Source of the DNA: Clostridia bacterium
GTDB taxonomy: Bacteria > Bacillota > Clostridia > Christensenellales > Borkfalkiaceae
Length of the DNA stretch: 7,973 nucleotides
Reading direction: 5' to 3'
Assembly (NCBI GenBank): GCA_017646945.1
Contig: JAGCLN010000214.1
Span: 1 to 7,973 of the forward strand
The notes below the pieces were generated by a model. That model searched no databases. It was not told where the DNA came from and saw only the letters and a list, made by a program, of their open reading frames with translations. A program made the position numbers and the translations under genes. Shown here in pieces: positions 6,572-7,973 of the stretch (positions are counted from its first letter, which is position 1; every line of letters begins with the position of its first letter).

Positions 6572-7540
6572 ATGAAGGTTTCAAACGGAATTAAAATAGC
6601 AATTGCAAACAAGCCCCTTTGCTACAAAACTTTATTTTCAAGAACGCTTATTTCTATGATTTTGACCGCCACTTGTTTCTTAGTGGCAAGCATTATTATT
6701 AATGACGTTATGCAAAGTGAAGCGTATAAAGAGTTTATTCAATTTATGAGAACTTTTATTAAAAACTTCGTAACTTTGCAAGACGAAACTAATGCAAACT
6801 TTGCCTCCGGTTTAAACACTCATTTAAGCGCGATTTTTGAAGTTGTTAAGTCAAGGCTCGGCGTTGTTATTACGGTTTTTGTTTCTATACTTTTGCTTAT
6901 CCAAATTGCAAAGTTCGTAACAAGCCTTTGTGACTACGTTGTTGCCGTTAACGTAAACGAGCATATGTCAAGTTTACGCCACGCAAAATTCTTCTCAACT
7001 TTAATCGAGCATTTAAAACCTGCTATCAAGTACTCTTTATACTGTGTTCTTTCCTTATTCTTATATAACGTTGTAATAATTTCAATTTCAATTTTACTCT
7101 TCGTTGTATTTATTCAGTTCGCAGGGGTTTACACGCTTTCGATAGTGCTTGCTTTCGTTTTATTTGCCGATGCGTTAAGGCTTACTTTCGTTGGTATGAT
7201 TCCCGCGAAAATGGTATGTGAAAATAGTAACGTTATCTCAGCGTTTAGATCTTCCTTTAAAGGTTTAAAGTTCAAAGTAATGCTTGAACGCTTCATTTCA
7301 TACTTTACAATGCGTATTATACATATCGTAGTAACTTGCGTTGCAGCAACCTTTACTTTCGGCGTTTCCGTTATCGTAACTATTCCTTTATTCTCAGTAG
7401 CGTATATCGCCGTAAGATTCGTTGATTATTACACCGCTACCATTAAAAAATACTACGTAAACTTCGATAACATTGTAGTACCTAAGGAACTTAGGACTAA
7501 GGGTGAGCAGTTGCTTAATGAAGTGGATGTTGACGCCTAA
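6572..7540 (+). CDS. Polytopic membrane protein of unknown function (not phage-like)
   Basis: The 322-aa product is an integral membrane protein with about six predicted segments: roughly 25-44, 96-118, 153-181, 185-211, 243-264 and 266-286. A soluble loop lies between the first two segments (about 48-92). A basic loop with SAFRSSFKGLKFK (223-235) precedes the last pair, and a polar, charged tail of about 35 residues follows (YYVNFDNIVVPKELR). There is no signal peptidase site, ATP-binding motif or transporter signature that I recognise. The general look (SAFRSSFKG..., then TFGVSVIVTIPL... and a tail of PKE type) resembles conserved hypothetical membrane proteins of Clostridia; this is recollection, not a search result. 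It has its own strong promoter, and a weak ribosome site (TAAGG at 6561). It is split from the phage operon by a terminator, so it is either flanking host DNA or a phage-borne cargo gene. A small holin role is unlikely because of its size and topology. Confidence 0.7.
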   Translation: MKVSNGIKIAIANKPLCYKTLFSRTLISMILTATCFLVASIIINDVMQSEAYKEFIQFMRTFIKNFVTLQDETNANFASGLNTHLSAIFEVVKSRLGVVITVFVSILLLIQIAKFVTSLCDYVVAVNVNEHMSSLRHAKFFSTLIEHLKPAIKYSLYCVLSLFLYNVVIISISILLFVVFIQFAGVYTLSIVLAFVLFADALRLTFVGMIPAKMVCENSNVISAFRSSFKGLKFKVMLERFISYFTMRIIHIVVTCVAATFTFGVSVIVTIPLFSVAYIAVRFVDYYTATIKKYYVNFDNIVVPKELRTKGEQLLNEVDVDA

Positions 7541-7591
7541 TTTTTAATCCGTTATTTACGGCGCACAAGGTCGTTTTCTGTCACCAAGTTA

Positions 7592-7669
7592 CGACCCCAA
7601 CAACCAACAAGGTTAGTTGTGTCCGATAACTTGTTGCCGAGCCTACTTGTGCTTGTAACTAACGGCTTA
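7592..7669. repeat. Repeat copy A (most diverged)
   Basis: The copy runs from CGACCCCAACAACC to AACTAACGGCTTA. Its hairpin is AACC-AACAA-GGTT (7602-7605 with 7611-7614), where the other copies have GACC and GGTC, so one base pair changed on both sides. A longer-range pair, AGTTAC (7587-7592) with GTAACT (7655-7660), encloses it. Confidence 0.65.
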
Positions 7670-7701
7670 AAAGTTCGTTGAACAAACGTATGCGTTACTT
7701 T

Positions 7702-7783
7702 TGACCCCCAATGACCAACAAGGTCAATTGTGTCCATAGGCTTGCCGTCGAGCCTTGCCTAACTCGTTTCTAACGTCTTAAAT
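7702..7783. repeat. Repeat copy B
   Basis: This copy is almost identical to copy D over about 70 bases. It has hairpin GACC-AACAA-GGTC (7713-7716 with 7722-7725) and a second pair AGGCT/AGCCT (7738-7742 with 7751-7755). Its end, GTTTCTAACGTCTTAAAT (7766-7783), is identical to that of copy C. Relative to D it has one extra C in the C-run at the left. Confidence 0.8.
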
Positions 7784-7790
7784 ATTTTAT

Positions 7791-7864
7791 CAAACAGACC
7801 AAAAGGTCAATCTCACCCAAAACCCTTCGCGAGCCTTGTCTTGCTTGTTTCTAACGTCTTAAAT
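7791..7864. repeat. Repeat copy C (short variant)
   Basis: This copy has hairpin GACC-AAAA-GGTC (7797-7800 with 7805-7808), with a loop one base shorter than in the other copies. The middle differs strongly from B and D (CTCACCCAAAACCCTTCGC) and the second hairpin is missing, but the right end is shared (GAGCCTTG..., GTTTCTAACGTCTTAAAT at 7847-7864). Confidence 0.65.
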
Positions 7865-7881
7865 AACCCGTTATAAACTTC

Positions 7882-7961
7882 GTTAGGCTTATGACCCCAA
7901 TGACCAACAAGGTCAATTGTGTCCATAGGCTTGCCGTTGAGCCTTGCCTAACTCGTTTCTA
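7882..7961. repeat. Repeat copy D
   Basis: This copy contains GACC-AACAA-GGTC (7902-7905 with 7911-7914) and AGGCT/AGCCT (7927-7931 with 7940-7944). Both are enclosed by a perfect 7-bp pair, GTTAGGC (7882-7888) with GCCTAAC (7946-7952). The right end is altered (CTATAACTTAT instead of CTAACGTCTTA). Confidence 0.8.
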
Positions 7962-7973
7962 TAACTTATAAAC

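Larger units (their letters stand above)
7541..7973. repeat. Gene-free region with an array of four diverged tandem repeats
   Basis: After the membrane protein stop, the remaining 433 bases contain no convincing gene on either strand. They hold four imperfect copies of one repeat (A-D, listed separately), starting near 7590 and reaching almost to the right edge, so the array may continue outside. The shared right-half anchors GAGCC (7639, 7750, 7831, 7939) are spaced 111, 81 and 108 bases apart, and the CTAACG-type anchor shows the same spacings. Each copy has a small inverted repeat in its left half. Units differ by substitutions and small indels, so the array is old or shaped by selection on structure. 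Confidence 0.75.

Noticed and set aside
7549..7561. Hairpin CCGT-TATTT-ACGG as terminator of the membrane protein gene
   Set aside because: The stem is only 4 bp and no T-tract follows it; the T-run lies before the hairpin instead.
7552..7737. 61-aa minus-strand reading frame
   Set aside because: It consists only of repeat copies A and B, has no good ribosome site or promoter, and the frame continues upstream through stops in copies C and D.
7757..7888. Integron attC site (GCCTAAC ... GTTAGGC)
   Set aside because: The two 7-mers match the outer core consensus and orientation, but the 118 bases between them lack the imperfect palindrome and inner core boxes of an attC site, and there is no cassette gene or integrase.
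7590..7973. CRISPR array
   Set aside because: Units are 80-110 bases long, diverged throughout and unevenly spaced; there are no short identical repeats with unique spacers of constant length.

Overview
The window looks like a low-GC Firmicute (Clostridia-like) chromosome or contig carrying the structural gene block of a short-tailed (podovirus-type) phage. The evidence is AT-rich codon use, strong AAGGAG-type ribosome binding sites, a consensus sigma-A promoter and the standard genetic code, with TAA, TGA and TAG all used as stops. No taxonomic marker is present, so the host assignment is only inferred.

Bases 1-6452 form one tightly packed plus-strand operon. In order it holds the 3' part of a portal protein gene (cut by the left edge), a scaffolding protein, an HK97-fold major capsid protein, a small head-tail adaptor, a 470-aa tail nozzle or hub protein, a 296-aa beta-rich tail protein, a 73-aa small protein and a 300-aa coiled-coil protein. 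The order portal-scaffold-coat-adaptor-nozzle, and several of the lengths, match the P22-type morphogenesis cassette (gp1-gp8-gp5-gp4-gp10). There is no tape-measure, tail-tube or sheath gene, as expected for a short tail. Most stop codons are fused to the next gene's Shine-Dalgarno sequence, and scaffold and capsid overlap by ATGA. A strong rho-independent terminator directly after the capsid gene probably makes transcription of the capsid block exceed that of the tail block.

The phage block stops at a second hairpin terminator (6462-6490). A near-perfect sigma-A promoter (6515-6543) follows and drives a separate 322-aa polytopic membrane protein that has no phage character. It is either host DNA just beyond a prophage edge or an independently expressed cargo gene (moron). 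No lysis, tail-fibre, integrase or attachment site is visible.

Bases 7541-7973 hold no convincing gene. They contain four diverged copies (A-D) of a repeat of about 80-110 bp, each with a small hairpin. The copies are spaced mostly in multiples of three, and read on the minus strand they give a recurring peptide pattern interrupted by stops. This is the least explained part of the window.
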